Assembly (NCBI GenBank): GCA_002746275.1
Contig: NVWR01000006.1
Coordinates: forward strand, 77,230-92,804
Source: Rhodobiaceae bacterium
GTDB taxonomy: Bacteria > Pseudomonadota > Alphaproteobacteria > Parvibaculales > Parvibaculaceae
Reading direction: 5' to 3'
Length of the DNA: 15,575 nt
Shown piece after piece: positions 13,341 through 15,575 of the stretch. How positions within the stretch are numbered: the first letter of the stretch is position 1; every line of letters starts with the position of its first letter. Made by a program: the position numbers and the translations under genes. The notes under the pieces were generated by a model. That model did not search any database. It was given only the letters and a program-made list of their open reading frames with translations, and was not told the origin of the DNA.

Positions 13341-13397
13341 GTGCCCATCTGCCAGAGTGAACATATCAGTTGTTCCTGTTTGCCCTGGAGATTCCTT

Positions 13398-14192
13398 ATG
13401 AAAAAACTTCTCGCTCTTTGCACCGTTGCCATCCCGCTTGTGATGGCTGTTCCCGCCTCAGCAGCCCATGCTGAGCGGTCCACCAGTTTCGAAGATGTGC
13501 TTCGTGCGTTGGTGCTCACGCAATTTGGTGGCGAAACCCGTTCCCATACCCGGGGTCATTCTCCCCGTCAGGGACAGACCTGGCGGGATGAACGTCAGAT
13601 CATTCCCATCGCCCGTATTGTCCGACAGATCCAACGGGAGACCGGTGGTCGTGTTACCTCGGTAGTGCTGCGTCCCAATGGACGTGTTTACAAGATCGAA
13701 GGTGTTGGCTCTAGGGGCCGTGTTGTAACGGCCAAGGCCAATGCTTTCACGGGTGAGCTTTTTGATGTTCAGCGGCGTCGTGGCCATGGTCATCAGGCAA
13801 CCAACGGCAAGCCTATCCCCCGGCTTTTGCAAGGGTTGCGTAACGGCGGATATCGCGGGTTTGACCGTGTAGTGCGCGATGGGCGGACTTATATTGTTCG
13901 AGGTCTCAATCGTCGCGGGACGCCGGTGCGGATTGTTGCGAATGCACGTAATGGACGTGTTCTGTCGGTCAATCAGGCGCGCCGTTACAATGGTCCCTCC
14001 CACTACCGTCATTCCGTTCGTGGGTTCAACCAGTGGCTTCCTGGCCTGCAACAGCAACATTACAGCCATTTTGGGCAGGCCACGCGTCATGACGATCACT
14101 ACCAGGTTGGTGCCCGTGACCGTCGCGGTCGTAATGTGACGCTTCAGGTCTGCGCACGGACCGGCCGGGTGTTGCACACAGCCTATCGGTGA
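13398..14192 (+). CDS. Secreted arginine-rich protein with three PepSY-like repeats
   Basis: 264 residues from ATG 13398 (GGAG 8 bases upstream); an earlier in-frame ATG at 13314 would put 28 residues before the signal peptide. Signal peptide 1-25 ends at ASAAHA. The mature protein is very rich in Arg and Gly. Three related units are visible, each ending in G-x3-(V/A)-x4-A-x2-G-x-(V/L): about 68-124 (GRVYKIEG...RGRVV...NAFTGELFDV), 136-191 (GRTYIVRG...RGTPVRI...NARNGRVLSV) and 207-262 (DHYQVGA...RGRNVTL...CARTGRVLH). This matches the PepSY fold pattern, strongest in the first unit. PepSY proteins act in the periplasm, often as inhibitors or partners of envelope stress systems; the function here is unknown. 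A single Cys (252) lies in the last repeat. Confidence 0.85.
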   Translation: MKKLLALCTVAIPLVMAVPASAAHAERSTSFEDVLRALVLTQFGGETRSHTRGHSPRQGQTWRDERQIIPIARIVRQIQRETGGRVTSVVLRPNGRVYKIEGVGSRGRVVTAKANAFTGELFDVQRRRGHGHQATNGKPIPRLLQGLRNGGYRGFDRVVRDGRTYIVRGLNRRGTPVRIVANARNGRVLSVNQARRYNGPSHYRHSVRGFNQWLPGLQQQHYSHFGQATRHDDHYQVGARDRRGRNVTLQVCARTGRVLHTAYR

Positions 14193-14208
14193 ATTTTGAA
14201 ACGATGGC

Positions 14209-14237
14209 AAAAACCCCGCTCAATGAGCGGGGTTTTT
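14209..14237. terminator. Bidirectional intrinsic terminator between convergent genes
   Basis: AAAAACCCCGCT (14209-14220) and AGCGGGGTTTTT (14226-14237) pair perfectly over 12 bp around a CAATG loop. The GC stem is flanked by A5 on one side and T5 on the other, so it works as a rho-independent terminator for both strands. It lies 16 bases after the PepSY gene and 18 bases after the end of the carboxyltransferase gene. Confidence 0.95.
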
Positions 14238-14255
14238 CGTTGTTCAATCGGCGGC

Positions 14256-15575
14256 TTAAGGTCTCATCGTTGTGAGGTAAGGCCCCAGGTTCAGCTCTCG
14301 CCCGTTCTGTGACCATTCGAGCCATTCGACAAGTCGCGGACGGGTCTCTCTCGGGTCGATCAGTTCATGGACAGAAAAGCCTTCTGCCCGGGGAAAGGGT
14401 GATTGAGCAGAGGCGAGCTTCTCCTCTAGTTCTTTTCGCAAAGCGTCCGGGTCATCGGCTTCTGCAATTTGGCGGGCGAAAGCAACGGCGACGCCCCCCT
14501 CGACCGGCAAGGCGCCGGTTACGGCAGACGGCCAGGAGAGCACAAATCCATCGGGGGCAAAATGGGCGGCACCCGCAACACCAAATACTTTGTGCACGAT
14601 GACGCTTGCCCACGGCACTCGACTTTGCATGACAGCGGCAATGGCTGCGGTGCCATAACGGATTGTGCCTGCTTTTTCCGACGCTGATCCGATCATGAAG
14701 CCTGGTTCGTCAACAAAGGAGAGAACGGGCAGGTTGAACGTGTTGCACATATCAACGAAGCGCCTGATTTTCTGCGCGGCCTCTGCGGTCATTGCGCCTG
14801 CGTAGTACATGCAGTCATTGGCGATGACGCCGACGGCATGGCCGTTCAATCTGGCAAGCCCCGTGATGAGAGAGGGACCATATTTCTTTGTCATTTCAAA
14901 GAAGCTGCCCTCATCAACAATGGCTTTGACGATTTTTCGCATTTGGAAGGGTTTGCGTCGATCGCGCGGGACAATGTCGATCAGGCTTTCTTCCATACGA
15001 TCGGCTTCGTCATCCGGTGCGATGTAGGGGGGAAGCTGCCAGACATTGTCGGGCATGTAGGAGAGGAAGGTTGCGATCTCATCCAGCGCGGCTTCTTCGT
15101 TCTTTGCCACATTATCGATGACGCCGCTTTTTGCATGAATGTCTGAACCGCCCAGCTCTTCCTTGGTGAGGTCTTCGTTTAGGGCTCGTTTGACGACCTG
15201 AGGCCCGGCAATCAGGACCTGTGCATTTTTTGTCATGACCGAGAAGTGAGCGCCGACCAGCCGCGCTGCGGGCATGCCAGCAACGGGACCAAGGGCGGCG
15301 GTTGCGACGGGCACATTGCCCAGGACCTGGGCAATGGAAAGGAACCGGGAGCGAGAAAAAACTGGATCGCCGGTTGGGCGTGATGATTTGCTTCCTCCCG
15401 ATCCGGCGACAGAACCACCGCCGCCCTCATGCAGACGGATGAGAGGGATTTTGTAGTCGAGGGCTACATCTTCTGCATAAACGCTTTTACGTAAGCCTGC
15501 GGGATTGGGGGAACCCCCTTTGAGGGTGAAATCTTCACCGCCAATGATGACCCGCCGACCTTTGATTTTGGCAAA
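14256..15575 (-). CDS. Acyl-CoA carboxylase carboxyltransferase (beta) subunit, C-terminal part (runs off right edge)
   Basis: 440 codons without a stop from base 15575 leftward; the N-terminus lies outside the window. Member of the carboxyl_trans family (biotin-dependent propionyl/methylcrotonyl/acyl-CoA carboxylases), which moves CO2 from carboxybiotin to an acyl-CoA. Visible: the glycine-rich HEGGGGSVAGSGG and GPVAGMPAARLVGAHFSVM of the first crotonase-like half. The second half shows IVPRDRRKPFQMRKIVKAIVD, YYAGAMTAEAAQKIRRFVDMCN, LPVLSFVDEPGFMIGSASEKAG, RYGTAAIAAVMQSRVPW and the late PSAVTGALPVEGGVAVAF. A GTG at 15314 lies mid-domain and is not the true start, since the conserved sequence continues upstream. 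Substrate is not determinable; the alpha (biotin) subunit is not in view. The gene converges on the PepSY gene and shares its terminator. Confidence 0.93.
   Translation of the reverse strand, partial: FAKIKGRRVIIGGEDFTLKGGSPNPAGLRKSVYAEDVALDYKIPLIRLHEGGGGSVAGSGGSKSSRPTGDPVFSRSRFLSIAQVLGNVPVATAALGPVAGMPAARLVGAHFSVMTKNAQVLIAGPQVVKRALNEDLTKEELGGSDIHAKSGVIDNVAKNEEAALDEIATFLSYMPDNVWQLPPYIAPDDEADRMEESLIDIVPRDRRKPFQMRKIVKAIVDEGSFFEMTKKYGPSLITGLARLNGHAVGVIANDCMYYAGAMTAEAAQKIRRFVDMCNTFNLPVLSFVDEPGFMIGSASEKAGTIRYGTAAIAAVMQSRVPWASVIVHKVFGVAGAAHFAPDGFVLSWPSAVTGALPVEGGVAVAFARQIAEADDPDALRKELEEKLASAQSPFPRAEGFSVHELIDPRETRPRLVEWLEWSQNGRELNLGPYLTTMRP

Noticed and set aside
13257..13397. Possible short coding frame beginning at ATG 13314
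   Set aside because: This ATG is part of the TGAAC repeat array, and the frame merely extends the PepSY gene upstream of its signal peptide.
13458..14210. 250-codon minus-strand frame opposite the PepSY gene
   Set aside because: Antisense to a gene with signal peptide, ribosome-binding site and terminator; its translation is unstructured Thr/Pro-rich sequence.

Overview
The window looks like chromosomal DNA of an alphaproteobacterium. This is inferred from protein character and from two features typical of the class: a DUF2282/DUF692/DUF2063/DoxX copper-peptide operon and an IbpA-like heat-shock gene behind a textbook RpoH promoter. I saw no tRNA, rRNA, CRISPR array, insertion sequence, integrase or phage gene. 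The gene content is metabolic, transport and stress related.

Layout, left to right. (1) The N-terminal part of glutamate synthase large subunit (gltB, minus strand) runs off the left edge. Its roughly 500-base upstream region holds a long hairpin whose loop can pair with a downstream segment. (2) On the plus strand come a small secreted protein and then a compact bufferin-type operon: BufA1-like precursor peptide (DUF2282), BufB-like MNIO enzyme (DUF692), BufC-like partner (DUF2063) and a DoxX membrane protein. By family knowledge this makes a post-translationally modified periplasmic copper-binding peptide. (3) A free-standing Hpt protein (plus) converges on a large membrane hybrid histidine kinase (minus: 2 TM, PAS, HisKA, HATPase, REC, acidic tail). 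The kinase lacks an Hpt domain of its own, so the two may form a phosphorelay. (4) An IbpA-like small heat-shock protein (minus) has a perfect sigma-32 promoter, a ~115-nt leader with possible thermosensor structure, and a stem-loop after the gene. (5) Divergent from it is a five-gene HAAT/Liv ABC transporter operon: binding protein, LivH, LivM, LivG and LivF, tightly coupled by 4-, 4- and 1-base overlaps. (6) A secreted, arginine-rich protein with three PepSY-like repeats follows. It lies behind an 11-bp-phased array of TGAAC-type half-sites like those bound by OmpR-family regulators. (7) A strong bidirectional terminator separates it from a convergent acyl-CoA carboxylase carboxyltransferase subunit that runs off the right edge.

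The closest thing to a special system is the bufferin-type operon, a recently recognised class of copper-sequestering RiPP. Less explained items are the gltB leader structure, the phased repeats before the PepSY gene, the dyad before bufA, and the Hpt/hybrid-kinase pair.
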